A stretch of 64,000 nt of DNA. Source: Planctomycetaceae bacterium. GTDB lineage: Bacteria > Planctomycetota > Planctomycetia > Planctomycetales > Planctomycetaceae. Position numbers and translations under genes: made by a program. The notes beneath the pieces were generated by a model that did not search any database, was not told the DNA's origin, and was given only the letters and a program-made list of their open reading frames with translations. This document shows positions 11,085 through 20,370 of this stretch, in pieces. Every line of letters starts with the position of its first letter. Within the stretch, counting starts at the first letter, position 1. The DNA lies in contig JABISG010000041.1 in the NCBI GenBank assembly GCA_018699955.1, positions 21,679 through 85,678 on the forward strand, given 5' to 3'.

Positions 11085-11846
11085 GTGAACGGTCTGACGC
11101 AAAGAATTGACGGTCCGGTGTCTGTCATCGGCGATGTGCATGGGCAAATTGAGATGCTCGTGGACATCATCGAACAACTCAGGCGACGTCCGGACTTTGA
11201 ACAACGGTGGATCGTGTTTATCGGCGACTTCGTCGATCGCGGGGCCGATTCCAGTGGCGTGATGGATTTGGTCGTCGATCTGATGAACTCACACCGCCGA
11301 TGCACGGCGATTGCCGGCAACCATGAGCTGGCTATGGCGGCCGCCCTGGGATGGGTTCCGACGCCGGAATTCTGCAAATGGGACAAACGGTGGATCGATC
11401 ATTACGATTCGGAACCGACGTTTGAATCGTACGGAGCAAGTCATGGGGACTTGGCCGGGTTGAACGCGGTTGTTCCGGAAGCACACAAGAGTCTTTTTGC
11501 ACAATTGCCGTGGTGTGTCGAACACCCGCAATTTCTCTTCGTGCATGCCGGACTCGATCCCAACATTCCCTTCGAAACCCAATTGCGAATCCTTCGACAA
11601 CGGGATTTCTCGTTGACCCGCCCACCCTGGTTGTGTTCTAAATCGCTGGTCAGCTCCGATCCGCCGCGAGATTGTCGGACAACGGTTGTCTCGGGTCACG
11701 AGTTCGTCCCCGAGGTCCGATTCGCACCACGCCGGATCTTGCTTGACACAACGGGCGGCCGTCAGGGAAACATGAGTTGTGTGCTGCTCCCCGAGAAGCA
11801 GATCTTGGTTTCCTCCAGCCGCACAGCGAGTCACACGAAAATGTGA
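11085..11846 (+). CDS. Calcineurin-like metallophosphatase (PP1/ApaH type)
   Basis: 253 residues, starting at GTG 11085 with a G-rich Shine-Dalgarno-like stretch five bases upstream. The phosphoesterase signature is complete: GDVHGQ (residues about 14-19), GDFVDRG (about 47-53) and GNHE (about 77-80), with later metal-binding His in VHAGL and VSGHE. This is the two-metal centre shared by bacterial Ser/Thr protein phosphatases and diadenosine tetraphosphatases. The motif spacing fits the PrpA/PrpE group. The substrate, phosphoprotein or Ap4A, cannot be settled from sequence. It follows the WecA-like gene on the same strand, with a possible terminator between them. Confidence 0.85.
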   Translation: MNGLTQRIDGPVSVIGDVHGQIEMLVDIIEQLRRRPDFEQRWIVFIGDFVDRGADSSGVMDLVVDLMNSHRRCTAIAGNHELAMAAALGWVPTPEFCKWDKRWIDHYDSEPTFESYGASHGDLAGLNAVVPEAHKSLFAQLPWCVEHPQFLFVHAGLDPNIPFETQLRILRQRDFSLTRPPWLCSKSLVSSDPPRDCRTTVVSGHEFVPEVRFAPRRILLDTTGGRQGNMSCVLLPEKQILVSSSRTASHTKM

Positions 11847-12078
11847 TGCGCGCCGAGAGATTGCTCAACTTCCAACCTCGGAACATTGCAGCGAACTCTG
11901 ATTCTTCTCGCGCCTGTGTTCCCGATTGAGGAACATTGGCCACGTGACAAGGGAAAGCCCCGTCACTGCCAGCGGCCCGACGCGTGCAATCCAGATCGCG
12001 TCGCTTGTCTTCTCGATGATGCGGCGCAATGATGGTTTAGAGGATTCAAACAGACAACCTTGCTACGTGGATCGAACG

Positions 12079-13554
12079 ATGAACCGACTATTTGTCTTTT
12101 TGCTTCTGCTGGTGTCACTTCCGGCGACCGATGCGTTTGCCGAACGGCCGAACATTCTCTGGATCATCGTCGATGACATGTCGGCCAATTTCTCCTGCTA
12201 CGGAGAGAAAATGATTGAGACGCCGAACGTCGATGCGCTCGCAAAACGCGGCACGATGTTCACGCAGGCGTATGTCACGGCACCGGTTTGTTCGACGTGT
12301 CGTTCGGCATTCATCACCGGGATGTATCAAACCAGCATTGGTGCGCATCACCATCGCAGTGGCCGCGGCAAGAAGAAGATTCATTTGCCGAAAGGTGTCC
12401 GGCCGATTCCTGAGCTGTTTCAGGAAGCCGGCTATTACACTTCGATCAGCGGTTGGCCTTTCAGAAAGGGCCGAATGGGAAAGACAGATTACAACTTCGA
12501 GTGGAACAAGGAGATGTACGACGGCCCGGATTGGACGAAGCGGAAGAAAGGTCAGCCGTTCTTTGCGCAACTCCAAACACCGGGCGGCAAACTGCGCGGC
12601 GCGACGTTGGAGTCGTTTGAAAAAACGGGCAAGCGAGCCGAGGCACTCTTCGGAAGTCGCACGAAGCCGAAAGACGTCACGCTGCCGCCGTACTACCCGA
12701 ACGACCCGGTGCTGTTAAAGGATTGGGCCGCGTATCTCGATACCGTTCGTGAAACCGATCGGATGGTTGGTCAGGTGTTGGCAAAGTTGAAAGCCGATGG
12801 TGACCTCGACAACACGATCGTGCTGTTTATGACCGATCACGGCATCAGCCACGCCCGGGGCAAACAGTTCATGTACGAGGACGGACTGCACATCCCGCTG
12901 GTGATTGCCGGCCCCGAAATTGGCATCGGAAAGACCCGTGTCGATCTCGTCGAACACATCGACATTGCTGCGATTTCACTGGCAGCGGCAGGAATCGCAA
13001 TTCCCAAATCGATGCAGGCAAAAGACGTCTTTGCCAAAGATTACCAAGTGCGCGATGCCGCCTACGCCGCCCGCGACCGCTGCGATGAAACGGTCGAACA
13101 TTTGCGCAGCGTGCGAATGGGGAACTACAAGTACATTCGCAACTATCTCCACAATCGGCCGCATCTCCAACCCAACGCCTACAAGGACCACAAAGCGATT
13201 CTGATCGCGATCAAGAAAGCCGGTGCCGAAGGACGGCTCAATAAAGTTCAGGCGAGATTGCTCGCTCCGACTCGACCGCCCGAAGAACTGTACGATCTGG
13301 AGAAAGACCCGTTCGAGTTAAACAATCTCGCCAAGTCGAATCTGCACAAACGCTGGATGACGACAATGAGAGCCAGCCTGAAGCAGTGGGAAACTTCAAC
13401 CAACGATCACGGTCGAAAGCCGGAAACCGCCGAAATGTACGACAGCGACATGCAGGTCTACCTGGACACACTAAAGAAGAGACGGCCGGAACGCCTGCAG
13501 GAACTGAAGACGAATATCGCGCTGATGAAGAAATGGGCGGCCGAAGGGAAGTGA
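12079..13554 (+). CDS. Secreted arylsulfatase-family enzyme
   Basis: 491 residues from the ATG at 12079, chosen because it begins a clean signal peptide (MNRLFVFLLLLVSLPATDAFA); the frame is open to 11926. The metal-binding Asp pair lies at residues 32-33 (IIVDDM). The sulfatase signature is C71-S-T-C-R75, where Cys71 would be matured to formylglycine. The Pro usual at the third position is Thr here, which the family tolerates. Another metal site is TDHG (about residue 252), inside the segment FMTDHGISHARGK. Planctomycetes carry many sulfatases for algal polysaccharides. A DUF1501 gene converges on it 26 bases away. The exact sulfate ester is unknown. Confidence 0.9.
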   Translation: MNRLFVFLLLLVSLPATDAFAERPNILWIIVDDMSANFSCYGEKMIETPNVDALAKRGTMFTQAYVTAPVCSTCRSAFITGMYQTSIGAHHHRSGRGKKKIHLPKGVRPIPELFQEAGYYTSISGWPFRKGRMGKTDYNFEWNKEMYDGPDWTKRKKGQPFFAQLQTPGGKLRGATLESFEKTGKRAEALFGSRTKPKDVTLPPYYPNDPVLLKDWAAYLDTVRETDRMVGQVLAKLKADGDLDNTIVLFMTDHGISHARGKQFMYEDGLHIPLVIAGPEIGIGKTRVDLVEHIDIAAISLAAAGIAIPKSMQAKDVFAKDYQVRDAAYAARDRCDETVEHLRSVRMGNYKYIRNYLHNRPHLQPNAYKDHKAILIAIKKAGAEGRLNKVQARLLAPTRPPEELYDLEKDPFELNNLAKSNLHKRWMTTMRASLKQWETSTNDHGRKPETAEMYDSDMQVYLDTLKKRRPERLQELKTNIALMKKWAAEGK

Positions 13555-13580
13555 TGCTCGGTTGTGAGGACGCAATCACG

Positions 13581-15002
13581 TCATCCAACCAACTCGGGCA
13601 TCGGGCGGTGATCGGCGACGAGGTATTGGGGGCGGCCGGCGAGGTCGGCGAATTGGGTTGTCGAGACATCGACTCCCATCCGATGATACAGCGAGGCGAA
13701 GACGTCGCGGAAGTGGACCGGGCGGTCCAGCGGCTCTTCACCCAAGCGGTTCGTCGATCCGATAACCTGTCCGCATTTCATGCCGCCGCCGGCCAGTAGT
13801 GCGCCGGCAACATTCGGCCAATGGTCGCGGCCGGCGTTTGCGTTGATTTTCGGCGTCCGTCCGAATTCGCCCCAGGCGACGACTGCGATGTCATCCAGCA
13901 GGCCGCGCTCGCTCAAGTCGTCGATCAATGCCGACATCCCCAGGTCGAACAACGGCAGCGCACCGCGGGCTTCGGTGAAGTTGTCCTTGTGCCAGTCCCA
14001 GTTGTAATCGCCTTGCAACATGCGGCCGAACGGCCAGCGGCTGAATGCCAGCGTGACGCAGCGTGCGCCGGCTTCAATCACCCGCCGAGCCAGCAGAAAC
14101 TGGTCGAGCATCGTCTTACCTTCGCGCTCGTTGGGATAACTTCCGTCGAGACCGTAACGGTTGCGACCGTCCTGATCTTCACGGCTGAGATCCAGTGCGT
14201 CGGCCAGTCGCGATGAAGTGAGCACCTCGAAGGCCCGCCGGTGAAACTCATCGATCCCGTCGGTGAACTCGCCACGATCCACCTCGCGGCGGAAGCGGTC
14301 GAAACTTCCCAACAACGTGCGGCGATCGGAAAGACGGCTGAGGCTGACATCGTTGAGGGTGATGTTACGGCGATCAACCGCTTTCACTTCAAACCCGGCA
14401 TGGGCCGCGCCCAGGTAGCCGCCCTGTGTCGGTGCGGTGCGCATAATGAATCGTGCATCGGGATCGACCGGCACCAGATCGATGGCCGCGGGTACGCCCA
14501 GTGCGCGCTGCCCCAGGCTCTTGGAAAGAATCGACCCCATCGAAGGCCACCCCCCCGGCGGGTACCCGGCGATAATTGGCGAGGCAGGCATCGGCGGATG
14601 CGATTCCCAACCGGTGGTACACCAATGGGTGTTGTGATCGTTGCGAAAACCGTTGAGCGAGCGGATGAGTGTGAGCTTGTCGGTCCGGGCGGCGAGACTT
14701 GGCATCAACTCGCAAATATCGATGCCCGGCACTTTGGTGGCGATGGGCTGGAATTCGCCACGAATTTCCGACGGAGCATCCGGCTTCAGATCGTACATGT
14801 CCAGATGCGATGGACCGCCCGGCAGCACCACCATAATGATGCCTTTGGCGCGCCCCGCGGGACTGCCGCTTTCGGCTTCAGCCCGCAGGATATCGGGCAA
14901 CGCCATCCCGCCGAGAGCCAAGCCGCCAATCTGCAGCCAACTGCGGCGGGACATGCCGTCACAAAACCGCGACCTCGCACCGGGAATGGTCAACATGGTC
15001 AA
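13581..15002 (-). CDS. DUF1501 family secreted protein (1)
   Basis: 473 residues. The N-terminus SRRSWLQIGGLALGG is a Tat-type signal (SRRSWLQ). The core motifs of the family are present: VLPGGPSHLDMYDLKPDAP, DNFTEARGALPLFD, AVVAWGEFGRTPKINANAGRDHWP and the terminal VDVSTTQFADLAGRPQYL. DUF1501 belongs to the alkaline-phosphatase/sulfatase fold. In planctomycetes it is usually encoded beside a DUF1553/DUF1549 cytochrome-type partner, which is absent here. It is one of three DUF1501 genes in this window, none next to another. The biochemical role is unknown. The sequence between 15003 and the next gene contains no supported coding region. Confidence 0.9.
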   Translation of the reverse strand: MTMLTIPGARSRFCDGMSRRSWLQIGGLALGGMALPDILRAEAESGSPAGRAKGIIMVVLPGGPSHLDMYDLKPDAPSEIRGEFQPIATKVPGIDICELMPSLAARTDKLTLIRSLNGFRNDHNTHWCTTGWESHPPMPASPIIAGYPPGGWPSMGSILSKSLGQRALGVPAAIDLVPVDPDARFIMRTAPTQGGYLGAAHAGFEVKAVDRRNITLNDVSLSRLSDRRTLLGSFDRFRREVDRGEFTDGIDEFHRRAFEVLTSSRLADALDLSREDQDGRNRYGLDGSYPNEREGKTMLDQFLLARRVIEAGARCVTLAFSRWPFGRMLQGDYNWDWHKDNFTEARGALPLFDLGMSALIDDLSERGLLDDIAVVAWGEFGRTPKINANAGRDHWPNVAGALLAGGGMKCGQVIGSTNRLGEEPLDRPVHFRDVFASLYHRMGVDVSTTQFADLAGRPQYLVADHRPMPELVG

Positions 15003-15893
15003 AACCCCTGACGGCAGAATAACGCATCGGACAACACTAATTTATCGAGTTTTATGAGCCGCTGCAACGCACTCTTTTCTTAGTGGAATCCAATTTATGC
15101 CTGATGGCGCGGCGGCCAGTTGGTTGGTGGCGAGTTTTCTGCGCAGCGACTGCATGCGGAAAGTGCATTCCGGCGGGTCACTCTGCGTGGATGAAATACA
15201 TCCTCATGCTGCATCTGACAACTACGACAGGGGTTGCGCCATACCGACCCAATATTTACGGACTCCGGCACGCGGTTTGCCAGTGAGTCGTAGCAACAGG
15301 AATCGGGCGATGGTTTCAGTCGTTTCAAGAATTGGAACGGGCTGCCGATCTCAATCTTGCCTCGTCCCCGTTTTCTGAACGAACAAGGTATTCTGACCGA
15401 GCGAGAAATTAAGTTGGCCGGAGGTGTAGCCGGTGTGAGGTCTGTGACTTCATGCCGGGCGAGCGCCTATGCTTCCGGCCAGCTTTTTCGTTCTATGGGG
15501 TCGGAATGCCCATCATTTGCCGTGCCACACACGGCGCGGTCTGCGTGACAGACGTCGTCAATACTGACAGTGTGTTGATGAATCTCTCGCTCCGGCCCGT
15601 TCTGGTGATCGGAGTGTAGTCGCCTCCGTGAAAACGCTGATCAATGAATCTGCCGTTTCCGGGACTGCAATATCGGCAGAACTGGAACGATCGGCAGAGA
15701 ATCACAACCTTCGGCCAGTTAGAGCGGTGGCGGCCCAAATCCCCCCGCGTATTTGCACTCAAACGCCTCGGCTGTCGCCGTACTGGCGGCAAGTGGTGAG
15801 CTACTTTTACGGTGCACCCTATGGTTTCTCCAGCACGACAGGAATTGCCAAACAAACAGATGCGAATTCTTACCGACGCTTATTTGAGGTTTC
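15003..15893. other. 890-base gene-free region
   Basis: No reading frame here looks like a real protein: all are short, low in codon bias and unlike known families. The one frame that runs into the next gene (15628-15897) also has unremarkable composition. The only clear structure is the folded RNA candidate at 15412-15489. The region separates the divergent DUF1501 gene and the receiver-Hpt gene, so it should hold promoters for both. Confidence 0.5.
15412..15489 (+). ncRNA. Candidate structured RNA ending in a T run
   Basis: An outer stem of 12 pairs joins 15412-15423 to 15475-15486. Inside it a 13-pair hairpin joins CCGGTGTGAGGTC (15431-15443) to 15447-15459, with loop TGT. The outer 3' arm runs into TTTTT (15485-15489), as in an intrinsic terminator. 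Four of the pairs are G-T (G-U in RNA). On the opposite strand these would be A-C mismatches, so the plus strand is the folded one. It matches no riboswitch or small RNA I can recognise. It could be a small RNA or a complex terminator. Confidence 0.45.
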
Positions 15894-15896
15894 GTG

Positions 15897-16793
15897 ATGA
15901 ACGAGAACATGAACCCGGTTATTGCCGATGACTCGGCAATCGATCATCGCAAGAAGATTGCCGAGATGCACATTCTGATTGTTGAGGATACTCCAGCGAT
16001 TCAGAAGTTGCTGACGCATATACTGCGTCGAACCGGTGCGCAAGTGACAGGGACTGTGAACGGACAAGAGGCCGTCGATGCTGCGCTCGCCGACACTGAT
16101 GCCCGCTTCGATGCCGTACTGATGGACATGCAGATGCCCGTTCTCGACGGCTACGCGGCAACGCGGGAACTTCGCGCCCGCGGATTTGATCGTCCTATTA
16201 TTGCGCTGACTGCCCATGCGATGACGGGTGATCGCGAAAAATGTCTGGCAGCGGGATGCAATGACTACACGACGAAACCAATCGACCTGAAATGCCTGAT
16301 CGAAATGATCGAACAGAATCAGGCTCGCTGGGCGCAGCAAGAAACATCGCCAGCTTTCTGCGATCGTGTTGAGGCGATTCGCCAGCCGGAGACAACACAA
16401 CAAACATCGGATTTCAAACACCTCGACGTCGATGCCGCCATGCAACGGCTGGACGGCGATGAGCAACTCTTCGTCGAGATGATCGGGTCGTTTCTGACGT
16501 TTCAGCCGGAAATGTTCTCGGCCGTCGTCGGTGCCATGGAAAGTGCTGACGCTCCAGAATTGCGACGCAACGCCCACGGGCTGAAAGGGGCGCTGTCGGA
16601 TTTCACATCGTCGCTCCCATTTGAAACAGCACGAACTCTCGAAGACCTTGCGGCCAACGACTGCTTGTCTGAGGTCGATGATGTGGCGATGGCGCTGAAA
16701 TCGCAGGTTGACGAACTGTGTGGTGAATTGAAACAGTACCTTGCTTCAGTTCCTCCCCAGCAAGAGACGGCCATTCCCATTTCAGCCGTTTGA
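15897..16793 (+). CDS. Receiver-Hpt phosphorelay protein
   Basis: 298 residues from ATG 15897 (a GTG lies one codon upstream). Residues about 22-145 are a receiver with LIVEDT, phospho-Asp in VLMDMQMPVLDG, Thr in ALTAHAM and Lys in TTKPID. The C-terminal part (about 180-280) is a histidine phosphotransfer domain with the phospho-His in NAHGLKGALSD. There is no kinase or DNA-binding domain, so the protein can only pass phosphate between partners. It lies upstream of a second receiver gene on the same strand, and both converge on the chemotaxis genes. It may act as a shuttle for the large hybrid kinase or for an orphan kinase elsewhere. Confidence 0.85.
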   Translation: MNENMNPVIADDSAIDHRKKIAEMHILIVEDTPAIQKLLTHILRRTGAQVTGTVNGQEAVDAALADTDARFDAVLMDMQMPVLDGYAATRELRARGFDRPIIALTAHAMTGDREKCLAAGCNDYTTKPIDLKCLIEMIEQNQARWAQQETSPAFCDRVEAIRQPETTQQTSDFKHLDVDAAMQRLDGDEQLFVEMIGSFLTFQPEMFSAVVGAMESADAPELRRNAHGLKGALSDFTSSLPFETARTLEDLAANDCLSEVDDVAMALKSQVDELCGELKQYLASVPPQQETAIPISAV

Positions 16794-16937
16794 CTGTGAC
16801 GAGAGACTGACACCAATCCAAAACAGGCAAGATTTCGATCGGCATCCAACTTCTCGGCATGCTGCAAGCAAGCTGCCGAAAACTTCGATGACCGATACAA
16901 GTCACAATTTTGATCTCATTCCCGGAAATTGACTGAC

Positions 16938-17510
16938 ATGAATATCCTGGTAGTCGATGATATTGGTTATTCTCGCCATAACCTCGCAATGGTGCTGACA
17001 CGCCTCGGCCACCATGTACTCCAAGCTGAAAGTGGAGATGCGGGACTGTCGATTCTTCGTCAGGACTCGACGGTCGATGTCGTGATTACGGATCTCATCA
17101 TGGGTGATATGGACGGCGTTGACTTCTTCATTAATGCCAAGCGGCTGCAACGCGTCGATGATCAAGGAAAGGCCTTCTTCCCCTCGTTTGTCCTGCTCAC
17201 GAGCGCACAACCCGGTCGCCCCGCGGCGACACAATCGATCCTCAATCGACTGAAGTTGGCATCGGAAATAGGATTTTCGAAAATCCTGTTTAAGCCAATC
17301 AATCCCAAGGCCATCGAGGAAACGCTCAACGAACTGCGATCGGGCAAGACGGAACCAGGTGTGGACGTCATCCCGTTGATTGGGCATTTGGAGACTGTCA
17401 CTCAGAAATTGATCCGTGAAGGCAACTTCGAGGACGCCGAAAAACTGCGGCGCAGTTTGCAGGAGCAGTTGCACGTACTGGAGCAAGCCGCAGTTCTAGT
17501 GGAATCGTAG
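16938..17510 (+). CDS. Single-domain response regulator with C-terminal helical tail
   Basis: 190 residues from ATG 16938; a TTG three codons upstream is also in frame but less likely. The receiver is canonical: LVVDDI, phospho-Asp in VITDLIMGDMDG, Thr in LLTSAQ and Lys in LFKPIN. Between beta-4 and beta-5 it has an insertion rich in basic residues. After residue 140 there is a Glu/Leu-rich helix (EGNFEDAEKLRRSLQEQLHVLEQA) that could form a coiled coil or contact a partner. It has no DNA-binding domain. It follows the receiver-Hpt gene by about 145 bases, and the two form a plausible phosphotransfer pair. Confidence 0.82.
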   Translation: MNILVVDDIGYSRHNLAMVLTRLGHHVLQAESGDAGLSILRQDSTVDVVITDLIMGDMDGVDFFINAKRLQRVDDQGKAFFPSFVLLTSAQPGRPAATQSILNRLKLASEIGFSKILFKPINPKAIEETLNELRSGKTEPGVDVIPLIGHLETVTQKLIREGNFEDAEKLRRSLQEQLHVLEQAAVLVES

Positions 17511-17699
17511 AGCGAGTCGGCGACCGGCGCGCTCAGCCACGCTTAACGTCAGTGAAGCGGAACGGCAGAACGCAAATCGGATTGTTCGACAATTTGCTGA
17601 GTCCAAGCGAAGGCCAGAACGATTCGCACTGCCCGACCGGGAGGGTTCCGTTGTTTCCCGGAACCTCATTTACACAGGTCCGATGCCATCGCAGCCGGG

Positions 17700-18608
17700 T
17701 CATTCTGCGACGGGAGCCTTCGCGGTCGCTTCTCTCAACAAAGCTGCCGGCGTTGGCAGTTGATCAGAATCGGTTCGAAGTCCCAGCGATTGTCCCGAGT
17801 AATCGGGGGCATAAACTGCGGCCCGGCATTCGTTGACTCTGCCAAATGTTTCGGTGATGCCAATGACCGTTTCAGCGGCTCCCATCATCAGGTAGCCATC
17901 GGCGGGTAACATCGTGGCCATGCGATCCAGGATGACCTTCTTCGTATCCACCTGGAAGTAGATCAGCACGTTGCGGCAAAAGATAACGTCGAACCGGCCA
18001 AGATGGGAAAAGTCCTGAAGCAGATTCAGCTCGCGCCAATCAATTGAACGCCGCAACTCTTCTTTGACCTGCCAGCCGTCTTTGACTTCGTCGAAGTGTT
18101 TCATCAAGAGTTGAATAGGTAAACCACGCTGCACTTCAAATTGTGAGTAGATCCCCAAGCGGGCTCGTTCGAGTACTTGCGGGGAAATGTCGGTGGCGAT
18201 GATTTCGATCCGCCAGTCGATGAGTTCCGGAAAGGAATCGCGAAGCAGCATGGCAAGGGTGTAAGGCTCTTGCCCTGTTGCCGCGGCGGCAACCCATATG
18301 CGAAGATGCCGTCGTGTGGCGCGCTCGGCCAGGATCTTCGGTAACATCAGACTCTTGAATTCTTCAAACGGAGTCTTGTCGCGGAAGAAGGATGTCTCGT
18401 TGGTCGTCATCGCTTCGGTGACGGCATTGGCGAGTACGGAGTTGTTGCGGCGCAACTCGATGACAATCTCGCTGATATTCGTCAGTCCCCACGTTTTGAC
18501 AAGTGGGATCAGCCGAGCTTCAACCAGGTATTGCTTCTGATCGTCGAGGGACAGACCCGACGAATCGAGCAGAAACTTCCTGAGGTAGTCGTATTCGGTC
18601 TCGTTCAT
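17700..18608 (-). CDS. cheR: Chemotaxis protein methyltransferase CheR
   Basis: 302 residues from ATG 18608, which overlaps the cheB stop as ATGA (18605-18608), a translational coupling signal; the frame is open to 18719. CheR methylates Glu residues of chemoreceptors with S-adenosylmethionine. Visible features: an N-terminal helical domain (DYLRKFLLDSSGLSL), NETSFFRD, the SAM site WVAAAATGQEPYTLAML, ATDIS, and FDVIFCRNVLIYF near the end. It is slightly longer than E. coli CheR (286). The MCP encoded nearby lacks a C-terminal pentapeptide for CheR docking, so methylation would rely on direct contact. Confidence 0.93.
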   Translation of the reverse strand: MNETEYDYLRKFLLDSSGLSLDDQKQYLVEARLIPLVKTWGLTNISEIVIELRRNNSVLANAVTEAMTTNETSFFRDKTPFEEFKSLMLPKILAERATRRHLRIWVAAAATGQEPYTLAMLLRDSFPELIDWRIEIIATDISPQVLERARLGIYSQFEVQRGLPIQLLMKHFDEVKDGWQVKEELRRSIDWRELNLLQDFSHLGRFDVIFCRNVLIYFQVDTKKVILDRMATMLPADGYLMMGAAETVIGITETFGRVNECRAAVYAPDYSGQSLGLRTDSDQLPTPAALLREATAKAPVAE

Positions 18609-19669
18609 CGTCGGCCTATTTCTGCTGTGGTAAGTTCGAGAATCGCGGACGCAATCTCTTCCAGCGGGAGGACGCTTTGCGCAAGGTTTTCGTTGACGAC
18701 CGCGCCGGGCATTCCCCACACCACGCTCGATTCTTCGTCTTGCGCGATCACTTGCCCACCGCTCGCGACAATCTTGCGGGTTCCTTCAATGCCGTCATCA
18801 CCCATGCCGGTGAGCATGACCGCCAATAAGGACTTGCGGTACCATTCGGCGGCCGATTCAAACAACGGATTAACCGACGGGCGACAATAGTGTTCTTTGG
18901 GCCCCTGATTCAGCCGGGTGACCATGTGGTCTTCCTGCTTATCAACAAAGAGATGATAATCGCCCGGCGCGACGTATGTGTGACCGCGTTCGATCAATCC
19001 GCCGTCTATCGCTTCAATGCAGGGGCGGCCGGTATCTTGACCGAGATGCTTTGCCAGCATCGGGGTAAAAGTGGGCGGCATGTGCTGCACGATGAGAATC
19101 GGCAACGGAAAATCAGTCGGCAGCGCTGTGAGCAAGCTGGTCAGCGCATTGGGACCACCAGTACTCGTTCCAATGACAACCGCAAGCGGTGCCGCATGAT
19201 GATCGGAATTTCGGTGGGAGGCCACTCGAGTGGAACGGGCATGTGAACGTTCAGGCGTATGCCTTCCCAACGCTTTAACAAGCGGCGCAAGTTCTTCGAG
19301 CAGCTGGGAAATGCTGTCGGCCGTGCTGTTGGACACCGGTTTGGCGATGCAGTCGGCGGCCCCGAGTGCCAGCGCTTTGACGGTCGTTTCCGCTCCCTCC
19401 TGGGTCAGGGCACTGGCCATGATCACCTTCACGCGTGGGAACTCCGACTGAATGCACCCCAGCGCAGTCAGCCCGTCCATCACCGGCATCTCCACGTCGA
19501 GAATGACGACATCGACAGGATGCTTCCGCATCCAGGTCAATGCGGCTTCGCCGTGCATCGCAGTGCCGGCCACGGTAATTGCCGGGTCGGTCTCCAGCGC
19601 TCGTGCGATCAATCCGCGAACCACCGCGGAGTCATCGACGACAAGTACTTGTATCTGTTGTTGACTCAT
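18605..19669 (-). CDS. cheB: Chemotaxis response regulator protein-glutamate methylesterase CheB
   Basis: 354 residues. The N-terminal receiver (about 1-125) has VVDDS, phospho-Asp in VILDVEMPVMDG and Lys in IAKPVS. The C-terminal methylesterase domain (about 165-345) has the catalytic Ser in GTSTGGP, the catalytic His in VQHMPPTFT, and the Asp in LTGMGDDGIEG. It removes methyl groups added by CheR. The start overlaps the stop of the upstream cheY-like gene as ATGA (19666-19669), and its own stop overlaps the cheR start, so cheY, cheB and cheR are translated as a coupled unit. Confidence 0.95.
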   Translation of the reverse strand: MSQQQIQVLVVDDSAVVRGLIARALETDPAITVAGTAMHGEAALTWMRKHPVDVVILDVEMPVMDGLTALGCIQSEFPRVKVIMASALTQEGAETTVKALALGAADCIAKPVSNSTADSISQLLEELAPLVKALGRHTPERSHARSTRVASHRNSDHHAAPLAVVIGTSTGGPNALTSLLTALPTDFPLPILIVQHMPPTFTPMLAKHLGQDTGRPCIEAIDGGLIERGHTYVAPGDYHLFVDKQEDHMVTRLNQGPKEHYCRPSVNPLFESAAEWYRKSLLAVMLTGMGDDGIEGTRKIVASGGQVIAQDEESSVVWGMPGAVVNENLAQSVLPLEEIASAILELTTAEIGRR

Positions 19670-20034
19670 AGGACGCCAGTTCCATGTAGTTTGTCTTCGA
19701 GGACGGATTCGTCGAACGGTTTCATAATGTATTCACTAGCCCCGGCTTTAATCGCCTGGGTAATGTGGGCCATGTCGTTTTCTGTAGAACACATGATGAC
19801 AACGGGGCGTTTTTCCAGCGGCTCCTTCATCAGTGTCTCCAGGAACGTAATCCCATTCATTACGGGCATGTTCCAGTCGAGCAACACGGAATCGAATGGG
19901 GGTTGCGACCGAACAATCTCCAAAGCAATCGCACCGTTTTCGGCTTCAACGATTTCCATGTCATGACTGGCCAGCATGTCGCGGCACACCGAGCGCACGG
20001 TGCGGGAATCGTCAACAAGTAGAATTCTCTTCAT
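19666..20034 (-). CDS. CheY-like single-domain response regulator
   Basis: 122 residues from ATG 20034, where the protein begins MKRILLVDDSRTVR; the longer open frame upstream is not CheY-like and is out of keeping with the terminator just before it. All receiver residues are present: the acidic pair in LVDDS, phospho-Asp in VLLDWNMPVMNG, Ser in IMCSTEND and Lys in IMKPFD. Its position before coupled cheB and cheR makes it the likely phosphate acceptor from the CheA encoded upstream. No flagellar or pilus gene is in the window, so the output is unknown. Confidence 0.88.
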   Translation of the reverse strand: MKRILLVDDSRTVRSVCRDMLASHDMEIVEAENGAIALEIVRSQPPFDSVLLDWNMPVMNGITFLETLMKEPLEKRPVVIMCSTENDMAHITQAIKAGASEYIMKPFDESVLEDKLHGTGVL

Positions 20035-20370
20035 TTTTGGCTGCCTACCCAAAATGGGGAAGGATCGATTCCCTCGCCAGCGCGACGGAATGGTTCTGTA
20101 TCGTTCCAACTGTCTTTTATTTATCGGTACCTCATCGACTTCCCCCCTTGAGGATCTACGGGCTTTAGGGGGACTTGCGGGGTTTACCGCACAACGCTGC
20201 CGTTGAAGGTGTTTTGACCGACAGGATCGCTGCAGTTCTGATTGCTGCGACCAGTAGAACCGGTAAAGGCGTGTGTCGAGCGAAAAAGAATGCAGCGAGG
20301 CGATCCTCTCGCCTCGCTGCATGTGTCCACCGACCAATTACGCCGTATCGCGACCGCTAAAATCGGTCAA
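20035..20370. other. Spacer between the MCP gene and the cheY-like gene
   Basis: 336 bases separating the two minus-strand chemotaxis groups. It contains the terminator at 20281-20321. The rest should hold the promoter of the cheY-cheB-cheR group, but no strong sigma-70 pair was seen. The minus strand carries CCGATAA (20121-20127), which resembles a flagellar-type -10 but has no matching -35. Confidence 0.5.
20281..20321 (-). terminator. Intrinsic terminator downstream of the MCP gene
   Basis: A perfect 13-pair inverted repeat, 20291-20303 against 20309-20321, with a five-base loop. Read on the minus strand the stem is followed by TTCTTTTTCG, a T-rich tract. This fits a rho-independent terminator ending the cheA-cheW-MCP transcript about 50 bases past the MCP stop codon. 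Confidence 0.75.

Noticed and set aside
15628..15897. Small open frame leading into the receiver-Hpt gene
   Set aside because: No family resemblance, no clear start signal and ordinary composition; treated as chance.
17641..17670. Weak hairpin between the response regulator and cheR ends
   Set aside because: The arms pair only with a bulge and have no T run; too weak to call a terminator.
20121..20127. Flagellar-sigma-like -10 box CCGATAA on the minus strand upstream of the cheY-like gene
   Set aside because: No matching -35 at the required distance; a seven-base match alone is weak.
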